Below, in pieces: positions 1-8,169 of a stretch of 28,270 nucleotides of DNA (position 1 is the first letter of the stretch; each line of letters starts with the position of its first letter). The position numbers and the translations under genes were made by a program. The stretch is from Bacillota bacterium (GTDB lineage: Bacteria; Bacillota; Clostridia; DSM-8532): contig JAEWSN010000037.1 in NCBI GenBank assembly GCA_023459915.1, positions 1-28,270 of the forward strand, given 5' to 3'. The notes under the pieces were generated by a model that ran no database searches, was not told where the DNA came from, and worked only from the letters and a program-made list of their open reading frames with translations.

Positions 1-1332
1 ATACAGCGTTGCCGCAATGTCCGCGACAGAGAGGTTCTCGCCCAGATGGGTCAGGATATGGGCCTTTGCCTTCTCCACAATTTCGTGCAGCTGCTCCGAT
101 TCGTTGCGCCGGGTGAGCTTGGAGAGAAACACACGGGTCATCTCCAGCATCTCCTCCACCTCCAGATTGGCCAGCCCGTGCAGCAATGTGACCAGGCGGG
201 CATCGATTTCCCGATGGTTCGACATCACCGCCGCGTAATAGGCGGCCGCGGCGAGATCAAAGCAGCATTTGCGCGTATAGGGCGTGGAAAGGTGGTACGA
301 CTCCACCGCCTGGCTGAAACGGGCAAACACCCGCAGGACGCTCTCCGCGTCCACGATCCGATCCGCGATGGCCCGCTTCATCTCCTCGAACACATCCTGG
401 AATATCATGCCCCGGGTCTTCACGGCATTGGAGAGAATGATCTCGTCAAAATGCTCCAGCCCCTCATTGAGCAGATGGATGGCCTCATGGTACGAATCGC
501 GCAGTTGCGAAAAGCCATACACCACACGGCCAATGATGATTTTGGGCGATTTGCCGTACTCGTCCCCGAGGATGCCGTTCAACTCCTGCACCCAGTCCAG
601 GACGTCGCGCTGCTTCTCGTCATAGAAAAAAGCGATGACGATGCGGCCGTGCGCGTCAAGAAATGTCAGCCCCCGTTTCCGGGCATCCACCATGCCGATG
701 CAGATGTTCCGGATGGTCAGGGTATCGTAGTTCAGCAACGCCGCGTCCTGCTTTTCCCGCAAGGCCGGCACCAGGACGGCCGCCTGCATCTGCTGGTCCC
801 TGTCGTACCGGTAACAGTCACAAAAGGCGGCGATATCCGCTTCATCCGCAAGGGGGCCGTCATCCACAAGCGTTCGCAGGAACCGGTCGACCTTCATTTG
901 CTCCACAACCGCGTGCGCCCGGCTGGCATGGACATCCCCCGCGGTTTCCGTCCTGCGTTCCCTCAAGGCCGCAATCTGCTTTTGCACGGACTCCATCAAC
1001 GCCGTCTCATCAATCGGCTTGAGGAAAAAATCGTGCACCTTGAGCTTGATGCAGCGGCGCGCGTATTCAAAGTCATCATATCCCGTCAGCACCAAGATCC
1101 GCATTTCCGGCATGAAGGAGAGTGCCTTGTCAATGAGATCCAGACCGGTCATGCCGTCCATCTTGATGTCGGTGATCATGATGTCGGGCTTGTGCGCCTC
1201 AATGAGGGTCAGCGCCTCCTCGCCCGATTTGGCGACATGGATCTCGGACACATCCATGGTCTGCCAGGGAATGGCCTTCTGCATGCCAAGCCGAATCATC
1301 CGTTCATCGTCCACTATCAAAACCTTGTACAT
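1..1332 (-). CDS. YesN-type response regulator with AraC output domain, C-terminus cut by window edge
   Basis: A cytoplasmic response regulator, the partner of the YesM-type kinase encoded just upstream. It starts at ATG 1332, and the kinase stop TGA shares one base with that ATG (TGATG). A GAGGTGAT ribosome site lies upstream, so translation is probably coupled. The receiver domain covers about residues 1-120: acidic pair D8/D9, phosphoacceptor D55 in the TDIKMDG context, T83 and K105 in FFLKPID. A central region of about residues 120-420 shows no motif I know. The visible end (GENLSVADIAATLY) matches the first helix of an AraC/XylS DNA-binding domain, so roughly 90 residues are missing beyond position 1. 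Family knowledge suggests it activates the linked sugar ABC operon on phosphorylation. The kinase-adjacent role is well supported; the target promoter is inference. Confidence 0.92.
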   Translation of the reverse strand, partial: MYKVLIVDDERMIRLGMQKAIPWQTMDVSEIHVAKSGEEALTLIEAHKPDIMITDIKMDGMTGLDLIDKALSFMPEMRILVLTGYDDFEYARRCIKLKVHDFFLKPIDETALMESVQKQIAALRERRTETAGDVHASRAHAVVEQMKVDRFLRTLVDDGPLADEADIAAFCDCYRYDRDQQMQAAVLVPALREKQDAALLNYDTLTIRNICIGMVDARKRGLTFLDAHGRIVIAFFYDEKQRDVLDWVQELNGILGDEYGKSPKIIIGRVVYGFSQLRDSYHEAIHLLNEGLEHFDEIILSNAVKTRGMIFQDVFEEMKRAIADRIVDAESVLRVFARFSQAVESYHLSTPYTRKCCFDLAAAAYYAAVMSNHREIDARLVTLLHGLANLEVEEMLEMTRVFLSKLTRRNESEQLHEIVEKAKAHILTHLGENLSVADIAATLY

Positions 1333-3104
1333 CACATCACCTCGACAACCGAATCCGGTTCCTTCCCCGGGAGACGGATATTGACCGTCAGGCCTCCGGC
1401 GGGGTTGCCGGCAAAGGTCAGGCCGTATGCCTTGCCAAAAAGCAGTTCAATCCGCTTGTTCACGTTTCGGACGCCATATCCGAAGGCGGGTTCCTCTTCC
1501 GACAGGGAATGGTTCATCGCCCGGATTTCTTTCTCTGTCAGCACCGGTCCGTTGTCCGACACACGGATTTCCACTTCCCCCTCGGACCAGCGCGCGGTAA
1601 TCCTGACTTCCCCTTTCACGTCACCCCGGCCCTTGATGCCGTGGTAAATGGCATTCTCCACAAGCGGCTGCAGCGTGATCTTGGGAATGGGCACGTGCAG
1701 GCAGTCCTCATCCACATCGATGATGCCATGAATGATGTTGTCATACCGCAAGTTCTGGATGATCAGATAATTCCGCACATGCTCAATCTCCTGGGCCAGC
1801 GGAATGATGTCCTTGCCCTTGCTCAGACAAAGCCTGTAATACTGGGCGAGGGATTTCACAAACACGGAGAGCTCCCCCTGCCCTTCCGCGCTGGCCTGCC
1901 AGCGGATGCAATCGAGCGCGTTGTACAGAAAATGCGGCTGGATTTGTGATTGGAGGGCACTGAGCCGCAGCTGTTCCATCAGCTGCTGCTCGCGCTTCAC
2001 CTGGGACACCAGCGCGTTGATTTCCTCCATCATGTAGTTGAAGCCGTTCGCCAGCTTCACAAAGTCGACCCCCACGTTCTCCATGTTGATCCGGACGGCG
2101 AGATTTCCTTCCGCCGCCGCGTTCATGCCATGGATGACCACATCGATGGGGCGGTATGTCTTCTGGATGATGGATTTGGAGATCAGCAGCCCGACATACG
2201 ACATGCCCACGGACACCACAAACAGAATCAGAATGACGACGATGTTGTCCCGGTACACGTCCATCAGTGGGATGCGGTTGATGAGCATGTAGTTCCATTT
2301 GCCGATCTTCCGGTAGTTGTACAGGCTGCTCCGCACCACAAAGCTGCCGCCCTCACCCCTGAGCCGATCCGCGTGCTCGAACGGCACGCCGATCCGGGTT
2401 TCCTCCTTGCTTGAAACCACCTGTCCCGCTCCGTCCACCAACAGGGTCTCGCCCTCGTACCGCATGGTGGCGTTGCCCATGTCCGGGCTCTCGAACAGAC
2501 TGCCGTCAAAAACCATCACCATCAGGCCCATCTCGTTGATCATGTTGGTGATGGAGTAAATCGGCAGATACACATTGAGCAGATTCTCGCCCGGAAGATA
2601 CACATCGTTGTAGCTCATGCGGATGGTGCCGGGATCACGGCTTTCATCGCAGTTCATGTAATCCTGCCAGTACTCGTTTTCAAAGGTGCTCGATATTTTG
2701 GTCAGGGTGCCCTTGTAGAGGAATCCGTCAAACTGGTAGCTGACAATCGAGAAGAACTTCAGGTCGGACCGCATGTTCAGGGTGTATTGCATGGTGCCGT
2801 TGACATTGTTGACAAGGGAGAAATAATCCGCGTCCTTCTTCCCGTCGCTCTTCACATAGGCCTGGATGGACTCGTCGATGATCAGCGCCTCCATCAGCTC
2901 CTTGTAGCCATCGAGGGTTGCCTCGTAATTGACCGCAAGGGAGTTGAGTTGATCGCTGGAAATATTGGTGGCCTGGCGGATGAAAGAGGTGAGATAAAAG
3001 GCAGAAAAGATCACGACCGTCACAGCCGTAATGACATAAATCAATGCGGCTGTGACGATCAGGATCTTTTTGTCGAGATTCCAGTTTTTGAAGCGACTTC
3101 TCAC
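1332..3104 (-). CDS. YesM-type sensor histidine kinase
   Basis: A 590-residue membrane sensor kinase of the HPK7/YesM (LytS-like His_kinase) family. TM1 lies at about 14-38 and is followed by an extracytoplasmic sensor region at about 40-285. TM2 lies at about 286-309, then a HAMP domain at about 311-367. The phosphoacceptor is H391 in the family motif QSQIQPHFLYN. The ATPase domain shows the N-box LQPLVENAIYHG (478-489), DNG (517-519) and GYGVRNVNKRI (542-552). The start is GTG at 3104, with AAAGGAT just upstream overlapping the end of the permease gene. It follows the permeases by 4 bp and overlaps the response-regulator gene by one base, so sensor and transporter are co-expressed. The ligand is unknown; it is probably a sugar or oligosaccharide, by analogy with YesM systems. 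Confidence 0.93.
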   Translation of the reverse strand: MRSRFKNWNLDKKILIVTAALIYVITAVTVVIFSAFYLTSFIRQATNISSDQLNSLAVNYEATLDGYKELMEALIIDESIQAYVKSDGKKDADYFSLVNNVNGTMQYTLNMRSDLKFFSIVSYQFDGFLYKGTLTKISSTFENEYWQDYMNCDESRDPGTIRMSYNDVYLPGENLLNVYLPIYSITNMINEMGLMVMVFDGSLFESPDMGNATMRYEGETLLVDGAGQVVSSKEETRIGVPFEHADRLRGEGGSFVVRSSLYNYRKIGKWNYMLINRIPLMDVYRDNIVVILILFVVSVGMSYVGLLISKSIIQKTYRPIDVVIHGMNAAAEGNLAVRINMENVGVDFVKLANGFNYMMEEINALVSQVKREQQLMEQLRLSALQSQIQPHFLYNALDCIRWQASAEGQGELSVFVKSLAQYYRLCLSKGKDIIPLAQEIEHVRNYLIIQNLRYDNIIHGIIDVDEDCLHVPIPKITLQPLVENAIYHGIKGRGDVKGEVRITARWSEGEVEIRVSDNGPVLTEKEIRAMNHSLSEEEPAFGYGVRNVNKRIELLFGKAYGLTFAGNPAGGLTVNIRLPGKEPDSVVEVM

Positions 3105-3108
3105 CAGG

Positions 3109-3957
3109 TTATCCTTTGACTGCGCCTGCCATCAGTCCTTTCACAAGCTTGTCCTGAAGCACGATGAACATGATGATCATCGGCAGCACGGTCAGCACCA
3201 GCACCGCCATGATGACCGGAATGTTCATGGAGTATTCGCCCTGGAACGCCTGAATCGCCAACGGCAGCGTCTGGGCGGATTTTGACTGGGTCAGCGTGTT
3301 CGCGAAGCTGAACTCATTCCAGATCCCCACGCCATTGTAGATGGCCAGCGTGGAAATGCCGGCCTTGGACAAGGGCAGGATGATATGGAAAAAGGTTCGA
3401 TACTTTCCACAGCCGTCGATCTCCGCGGATTCCTCCACCTCTCTGGGAATGCTCTTCATGAAGGTGGTCAGGATGAAAACGGAAATCGGAATCGCAAACG
3501 CGATGTTGGGACCGAACAACCCCCACAGTGTATCATAAATCTTGAATTCCACGGACATTTTGAAAACAGGAATCAACGTCACGTGGATGGGGATCGACAT
3601 GCAGGCGACTATCAGCGCGAAGATGGTTCCCCTGGACCTGAACGCCATCCTGGCGAGCGGGTACGCGGCGCAGGCCGTGATGAACAACAGGATGGACAGT
3701 GACACCACCAGCACAATGACGCTGTGGAGAAAATAGTTCGCGAATCCCTTTTGCATGATGTCGATGTAGTTTTCCGGATACCAGCTGTCCGGCAGCTGGA
3801 AAATGCCCTTCTTCAACATCTCGAACTGGCCCTTGAAGGAATTGAGCACCATGAAAATGAACGGCAGTGCCGTGGCAAGCACCCACATGCCGGCCAGAAC
3901 AAATGCGATCACCCAGGACAGGCTGACGCGCGGACGTGTTTTTGAGACTGTTTTCAC
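3109..3957 (-). CDS. CUT1 sugar ABC transporter permease, UgpE/AraQ type
   Basis: Inner-membrane permease of a binding-protein-dependent sugar importer, 282 residues with about six membrane segments. The cytoplasmic EAA loop that docks the ATPase is at about 173-197 (EVEESAEIDGCGKYRTFF and following HIILPLSKAG). Length and topology match the MalG/UgpE/AraQ group. The start is GTG at 3957, and the gene overlaps the preceding permease by four bases (GTGA), a sign of translational coupling. It forms a heterodimer with the product of the upstream permease gene. No ATPase gene is present in the operon, which is usual for CUT1 systems of Bacillota served by a shared MsmX-like ATPase. The substrate cannot be read from the sequence. 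Confidence 0.95.
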   Translation of the reverse strand: MKTVSKTRPRVSLSWVIAFVLAGMWVLATALPFIFMVLNSFKGQFEMLKKGIFQLPDSWYPENYIDIMQKGFANYFLHSVIVLVVSLSILLFITACAAYPLARMAFRSRGTIFALIVACMSIPIHVTLIPVFKMSVEFKIYDTLWGLFGPNIAFAIPISVFILTTFMKSIPREVEESAEIDGCGKYRTFFHIILPLSKAGISTLAIYNGVGIWNEFSFANTLTQSKSAQTLPLAIQAFQGEYSMNIPVIMAVLVLTVLPMIIMFIVLQDKLVKGLMAGAVKG

Positions 3958-4856
3958 GAAATCCCCTCCCTCTCCTTGAGCAATCTCTGAATCAGCAGGG
4001 CGATTGCCGTGATCAGAACAAACATGCCGGCCGCCACCGCGGAACCATATCCCATCTTGAAGTGCTGGAAGGACAGCTTGTACATGTACGTCGCCATCAG
4101 CTCCGTCGCAGATCCGGGGCCACCGCCGGTCATGACATAAATGAGGTCGAAGTATTTGAGTGAACCGATCAGCGACAGGATGCAGGCCGTCTTGATGATG
4201 GGTCCGAGCAGCGGCAGTGCCACATAGCGGAAATACTGTCCCCGGGTGGCGCCGTCGATGATGGTCGCCTCATAGATTTCCACGCCGATATTGCTGTATC
4301 CGGCCAGGAAAAACACCATGTAAAACGGGGTGTATTGCCATGCGATGACACCGATGACCGCGAACAGCGCATGCGGTGCCCGCCCGAGCAGGTCCACCTT
4401 TCCGCCCCCGAACCATTGGGAAATGGTTGTGATGATGCCCCCCGTCGTCGCCAGCGCGTAGGAAAACAGGAACCCGATGGCCACTGAAGACATCAGCAGG
4501 GGCAGGAACCAGGCCACCTTGAAGAAGTTCACCCGTTTGCCGCCGGCATCGAGAAAGGTTGCCAGCGCGATGGCAATGGGCAGCTGGAGCAAAATCGAGC
4601 AGACCATGACCACGATGTTGTTGCGGAACGCAAGCCAGAACTTCGCGTCATTGACAAGATCCTGCCAGTTCTGGAGCCCGATGAACACCTTGTCCGAAGA
4701 AATGCCGTTCCATTTGTACAGGCTCGTGTCGAATGTGGAAAATATGGGATAGATAATGAACACGAGCATGATGATGATGACGGGGGCCAAAAAAATCGTC
4801 GCGGCCACCCTTGTGCTTCTTGCTCTGCTCTTTTGCAGTGACACCGTGCGCGCCAT
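3954..4856 (-). CDS. CUT1 sugar ABC transporter permease, UgpA/LacF type
   Basis: First permease of the sugar importer, 300 residues with six predicted membrane segments beginning at about residue 18. The EAA loop is at about 193-219 (EIYEATIIDGATRGQYFRYV). The conserved GGGPGSAT stretch between late membrane segments is typical of MalF/UgpA-type permeases. An in-frame ATG at 4868 would add four residues, but the GGAGGA ribosome site lies inside those codons, five bases before the ATG at 4856, and nothing SD-like precedes 4868. I therefore place the start at 4856. The gene sits 165 bp after the solute-binding protein, separated by a strong hairpin, and overlaps the next permease by four bases. 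Confidence 0.94.
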   Translation of the reverse strand: MARTVSLQKSRARSTRVAATIFLAPVIIIMLVFIIYPIFSTFDTSLYKWNGISSDKVFIGLQNWQDLVNDAKFWLAFRNNIVVMVCSILLQLPIAIALATFLDAGGKRVNFFKVAWFLPLLMSSVAIGFLFSYALATTGGIITTISQWFGGGKVDLLGRAPHALFAVIGVIAWQYTPFYMVFFLAGYSNIGVEIYEATIIDGATRGQYFRYVALPLLGPIIKTACILSLIGSLKYFDLIYVMTGGGPGSATELMATYMYKLSFQHFKMGYGSAVAAGMFVLITAIALLIQRLLKEREGIS

Positions 4857-4897
4857 CTTCTCCTCCATTGTCTGAATCGACCCGTATGATCATCACA

Positions 4898-4943
4898 GGG
4901 GAAGCCCACAGCAAGTCTTCCCGACTTCCTGCGGGCGTTCCCC
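4898..4943 (-). other. Intercistronic hairpin between binding-protein and permease genes
   Basis: Imperfect inverted repeat in the 165-bp gap between the solute-binding protein stop and the first permease. The arms pair GGGGAA (4898-4903) with TTCCCC (4938-4943), GCCC with GGGC, CAG with CTG, and AAGTC with GACTT around a 5-base loop. There is one bulge, one mismatch and one G-U pair in the transcript. There is no T-run on the minus strand, so it does not look like an intrinsic terminator. Such hairpins after binding-protein genes often stabilise the upstream message or attenuate, giving more binding protein than permease. That role is inference here. Confidence 0.7.
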
Positions 4944-5021
4944 GGATGACTGGGTTGCCCGCCTCATGGCGCCTGTCGTTCCGGGTATTGGGACGGCAGG
5001 GCAATCACGGACAGCTAGTTC

Positions 5022-6452
5022 TTATTTCTCCGCAAGATACTTTTGCATGGCGTCCTGCAGTTCCTGATTGGCCTGTTCGGGTGTCTTGATGAGGCCAAAG
5101 ATTTCCTGGCAGGTGTTCTTGTGGGCTTCACCAACTTCAGGCGGCAGGTACTGGTCGTACCAGAGCTGCACATTGGCGGCGCTGGAGAAGTCTGCCCAAA
5201 CCTGCTGCATGCAGGGGTCGGTGATGCCGTCGCCCATGCCCTCGATGGACGGGATGCTGCCGGTGTCGAGCATTTCCTGGCGATAGGTTTCGCCATTGTA
5301 GTACTGGGTGGCCAGCACGAAGCAGGCCTTGAGCAGGTCTTCGTCATCGCCGGTGTTGAAGCAGAAGCCGTTGCCGATGGAGGTGCCAACGACGATGTTC
5401 TGCTCCGCGGTGCTGGTGTCATGCTTCGGGAAGCCGAAGTACGCGATGTTCTCGTTGTACCACTCTTCGCTGTCGCTTCTCATGGACGAGGCCTGCCAGG
5501 AGCCGTGCAGCATCATGGCGGCTTCTTCGGTGTACATCAGCTGGCGATCCTGGCCGTCATCCGCGCTCAGGCTGTTGACGCCGTCGGGGAAGTATCCGGC
5601 ATTGACCCATTCCTGGATCTTTTCCGCAGCGTACATGAACGCGTCGGAGGTGAAGGAACCGGTTCCGGCCACGGCCTTGTTGAACTCATCCACGCCGCCA
5701 TAACGCGTTGCGAGGTACATGAAGTACATCGAGCCGGTCCATTTGCTCTGGTTGGCCAGGGAGAACGGGGTGTAGCCGTTGGTTTTGAGTGTGGCACAGG
5801 CCGCTTCCAGTTCGGAAATGGTCTTGGGAACCTGGATGCCCAGTTTCTCGAAGATGGTCTTGTTGTAGAAGATGCCGGCGCCGGCGATGCTGCTGTACGG
5901 GATGGCGTAAATCTCATCCTTGTACGTGCACTGCGCGATGGCTGCCTGCAGGAAGGGAACCCGGTTGTATTGCTCGAACAGGTCTGTGACCGGTACGGCG
6001 AATCCGGAGTCGATGTACTCGTTCATCGGGCCGCCGCCCCAGTGGATGTACATGTTCGGGCACTGACCGGAGCTCATGGCCACGACCAGCTTTTGCTTGT
6101 AGGTGTCGTTCTGGATGTGGTTGGTTTCCACCGTCACATTCGGGTTGTCCGCCATGAAGCGGTCCACCGCGCCCTGCTGGATGGAATTGGCGGGATCTTC
6201 TGTTGCGATGTCCCACAGGGTGATGGTCATGTCCTGTGCCGGGACCTTCAGGGTGCCGTCGTCTGTCGCGGGCGCACTGGCTTCAGGCGCTTCCGACGAG
6301 GCGGCAGGCTCCGAGGATTCCTTGGCCGGCGCGGACGATTCCGCCGGTGCGGACGACTGTGCCGGCGTTGTGCCGCTGGCACCGCATCCTGCCAGCATGG
6401 CCAATGTGAAGACCACTGCCAGGAGCATTGCGAGGCTTCTTCTCTGTTTCAT
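5022..6452 (-). CDS. Extracellular sugar-binding lipoprotein (CUT1 family)
   Basis: Substrate-capturing lipoprotein of the sugar ABC importer, 476 residues. The signal peptide has basic KQRR and a hydrophobic core and ends in the lipobox LAGC, with the lipidated cysteine at C23. A linker rich in Ser, Ala, Pro and Glu (about 24-70) precedes the binding fold (ITLWDIATED onward), which resembles the SBP_bac_1/SBP_bac_8 families. The ATG at 6452 is chosen because GGAGGA lies six bases upstream and it gives a perfect lipoprotein signal; the frame stays open further upstream but that part encodes no recognisable protein. It is the first gene of the operon, followed by a hairpin, two permeases, YesM and YesN. 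The ligand is unknown. Membrane-anchored location fits a Gram-positive cell. Confidence 0.95.
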   Translation of the reverse strand: MKQRRSLAMLLAVVFTLAMLAGCGASGTTPAQSSAPAESSAPAKESSEPAASSEAPEASAPATDDGTLKVPAQDMTITLWDIATEDPANSIQQGAVDRFMADNPNVTVETNHIQNDTYKQKLVVAMSSGQCPNMYIHWGGGPMNEYIDSGFAVPVTDLFEQYNRVPFLQAAIAQCTYKDEIYAIPYSSIAGAGIFYNKTIFEKLGIQVPKTISELEAACATLKTNGYTPFSLANQSKWTGSMYFMYLATRYGGVDEFNKAVAGTGSFTSDAFMYAAEKIQEWVNAGYFPDGVNSLSADDGQDRQLMYTEEAAMMLHGSWQASSMRSDSEEWYNENIAYFGFPKHDTSTAEQNIVVGTSIGNGFCFNTGDDEDLLKACFVLATQYYNGETYRQEMLDTGSIPSIEGMGDGITDPCMQQVWADFSSAANVQLWYDQYLPPEVGEAHKNTCQEIFGLIKTPEQANQELQDAMQKYLAEK

Positions 6453-6637
6453 CTTGTTCCTCCTCTGGTCGTATGGTGTAGGGTACACAGCGATCTTCAC
6501 ATAACCGGAGGCGGTTTTACATCCACAGAAGTGTTCTTTTCCTCGAAAAATGTGACCAGTTCCCCAATGGAAACCATGAGGACGCGACTGAACCGTCGAC
6601 GGATGACGCGACAACGGACCGCAATCCCCAAGGACGG

Positions 6638-6704
6638 TTGGACGGATTGTTGACGGGCAGCAGGCCCATCCGAATGGCTGTTTGGACGGATTGTTGACGG
6701 GCAG
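6638..6704. repeat. 23-bp direct repeat pair in divergent promoter region
   Basis: Two perfect 23-bp copies at 6638-6660 and 6682-6704, sharing GACGGATTGTTGACGGGCAG preceded by TTG. They start 44 bp apart, about four helical turns. A degenerate third core, GACGGAT at 6598-6604, lies 43 bp to the left. The right copy carries the TTGACG -35 element of the rightward promoter. The position between the sugar operon and the 6770 gene, and the phasing, suggest binding sites for an AraC-type regulator such as the linked YesN. This is inference. Confidence 0.75.
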
Positions 6705-6723
6705 TCTGCCGCACAGGTATGAT
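6694..6723 (+). promoter_or_regulatory. Sigma-A-type promoter for the 6770 gene
   Basis: TTGACG (6694-6699), 18-bp spacer, TATGAT (6718-6723). It points toward the ATG at 6770, leaving a leader of about 40 bases. The -35 hexamer sits inside the right copy of the 23-bp direct repeat. No equally clear promoter was found for the leftward sugar operon in 6453-6640. Confidence 0.6.
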
Positions 6724-6769
6724 GTCAGGGAATGCTTGTGAATCAAACCGTTTGTGAGGTTTTTGTATT

Positions 6770-7258
6770 ATGGAATCACTGCTCCAGCAGATTCAGGAGC
6801 TGCCGCTCCTGATGAAATACCTGTCTGTCTTCTTGCTGTCGATGGTCCCCATCATCGAGCAGCGCGGTGCCATCCCGTTGGGATTCGCACTGGGACTCGA
6901 TCCGGTGGGCATTTTCTTCGCGAGCCTTTTGGGGAGCTATCTGCCGGTCCCCTTCATTCTCTGGGCCTTCAATGCCATTTATGCGTGGATGCACAAATTC
7001 AAGGTGTTCGGCGGCATTGTCCGCTTTCTGGACAACAAAATCCGCAAGAACACCCCGAAGATTGAAAAGTACAAGGAAGTGGGTCTCATTCTTTTTGTGG
7101 GCATTCCGCTTCCCACCACAGGCTTGTGGACCGGCAGTGTGGTGGCGGCCGTCCTGGGCCTCAGTTTCTGGAAATCCTTCGGCTGCGCCGCCATCGGCGG
7201 CATTCTGTCCGCCATCGCCATCACGGCGATGATGCTGCTCGGCGGCATGATTTTTTAG
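6770..7258 (+). CDS. COG2426 'small multidrug export' family membrane protein
   Basis: A 162-residue integral membrane protein with about four hydrophobic stretches. It matches the COG2426/PF06695 family by length and by two conserved re-entrant-like motifs: EQRGAIPLG (30-38), preceded by a hydrophobic segment, and PLPTTGLWTG (113-122), followed by an Ala/Gly-rich membrane segment. The family name suggests small multidrug export, but evidence for transport is weak and the real substrate is unknown. The ATG at 6770 is preceded by a modest GAGGT about ten bases upstream. The gene stands alone, divergent from the sugar operon and convergent with the rhodanese lipoprotein, with 39 bp and no visible terminator between them. 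Confidence 0.88.
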   Translation: MESLLQQIQELPLLMKYLSVFLLSMVPIIEQRGAIPLGFALGLDPVGIFFASLLGSYLPVPFILWAFNAIYAWMHKFKVFGGIVRFLDNKIRKNTPKIEKYKEVGLILFVGIPLPTTGLWTGSVVAAVLGLSFWKSFGCAAIGGILSAIAITAMMLLGGMIF

Positions 7259-7297
7259 CCGCTGCTTCACAACCCCGTAGCGCCCAGTGAACGGGTG

Positions 7298-7792
7298 TCA
7301 CTTCACCACCTCGTACGGCCAGTCGATGATGCCGCCAAAGTCATGGATCCCCGTGTACCCCATCTCAACCAGCTTGTTGGCCGCCATTTCACTGCGCCGG
7401 CCGCTGCGGCAGTACACCAGGATGGTCGCATCCTTGTCGGGAAGCACCTCCCCGGCCCTTGCCGCGATATCGCTGTCGGTCAGCAACACCGCCTCCGGAA
7501 TGTGTCCTTCCGCAAACTCCGGCTGCGTCCGCACATCGAGCACAATCACGTTTCCCGCATCCATCATCTGCCTGGCTTCCTCCGCGGAAATACGCCGATA
7601 GACGGCATCGCCCGCAGCAGTTTCGGGCGGCGCCGAAGCGTCTGCCGATCCGGCCGCCGCTGCCACTGCGGGGTCGGGCTGTACCGGCAAGGCGGCGGAC
7701 GCTCCCGTCTCCACCCCGCCACAGCCAGCAACCATCAATAGTAACGATACAAGCAACACGCCTGCCCACAGGCGTTTTCGTCCATGATTCAT
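7298..7792 (-). CDS. Rhodanese-domain lipoprotein
   Basis: A 164-residue surface lipoprotein with one rhodanese domain. The signal peptide ends in lipobox VAGC (lipid cysteine C24), followed by an Ala/Pro-rich linker to about residue 62. The rhodanese fold runs from about 65 to 164, with DVRTQPEFAEGHIPEA and the active-site loop YCRSGRRS. The catalytic cysteine is C128, and the six-residue loop is typical of single-domain sulfurtransferases. The start at 7792 is supported by AGGAGG seven bases upstream. The frame is open further upstream, but that would bury the signal peptide. The role outside the cell is unclear: sulfur transfer, thiol chemistry or sensing are possible. Confidence is high for the family and low for the substrate. 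Confidence 0.92.
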   Translation of the reverse strand: MNHGRKRLWAGVLLVSLLLMVAGCGGVETGASAALPVQPDPAVAAAAGSADASAPPETAAGDAVYRRISAEEARQMMDAGNVIVLDVRTQPEFAEGHIPEAVLLTDSDIAARAGEVLPDKDATILVYCRSGRRSEMAANKLVEMGYTGIHDFGGIIDWPYEVVK

Positions 7793-8169
7793 CTTCAGGC
7801 CTCCTGTGCCCCATCTCTTTATGTCCACATTGCCCGCCTGGCATGTCACGGCTCCCGAACCATCCGTCGATGTCCCCGCAACCAAGGTCATGGTCAAGGC
7901 AAGGGTCATGTCTTCATTCATATTTACCTCAAAAATCACGCGCGCCACAGACAGACTGCGGCGCGCGTGACTTTGTGACAATCTTGTTGCGGTGGCGACA
8001 GAATATCCGAAACGGTCATAACTCCGGCCGTTGAGAGAGCGTGATGCAGGATGAAATTGTTTCAGATATTCAACAGCTGGAGTAATCAAGGAACGGTTTG
8101 ACTTCCTGTGGCATGTCAAGTGTGAGGCCCGTGTGTTTCCGACATGGCCCGCGTTCGCCCGGGGAAAAA
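7793..8169. other. Intergenic region upstream of rhodanese gene
   Basis: A 377-bp stretch without a convincing full gene. It holds the strong hairpin at 7936-7970. Just after that hairpin on the minus strand, GAGGT precedes an ATG at 7921 whose frame runs into the rhodanese gene without a stop. That leader reading (MNEDMTLALTM...) has no recognisable domain, so it could be a fortuitous start, or an alternative longer form lacking an exposed signal peptide. No clear promoter for the rhodanese gene was found. Confidence 0.6.
7936..7970 (-). terminator. Intrinsic terminator-like hairpin after the ABC-2 exporter operon
   Basis: Perfect 11-bp arms TCACGCGCGCC (7936-7946) and GGCGCGCGTGA (7960-7970). 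A further CAG/CTG pairing inside leaves a 5-base loop. On the minus strand the hairpin is followed by TTTTT, so it reads as a Rho-independent terminator for transcripts coming from the ABC-2 operon, about 200 bases after its last stop. The T-run merges with the GAGGT ribosome-site-like sequence of the leader frame at 7921, so attenuation before the rhodanese gene is also possible. Confidence 0.75.

Noticed and set aside
46..1647. A 533-codon plus-strand frame opposite the YesN/YesM genes
   Set aside because: The opposite strand carries full receiver and histidine kinase motifs; the plus-strand product looks like no protein.
5043..6653. A 536-codon plus-strand frame opposite the sugar-binding lipoprotein
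   Set aside because: It mirrors a lipoprotein with a perfect signal and operon context; its own product is Gly/Arg-rich and low in complexity.
6453..6746. An N-terminal extension of the sugar-binding protein to 6746
   Set aside because: It would bury the lipoprotein signal, and the stretch holds direct repeats and promoter sequence.
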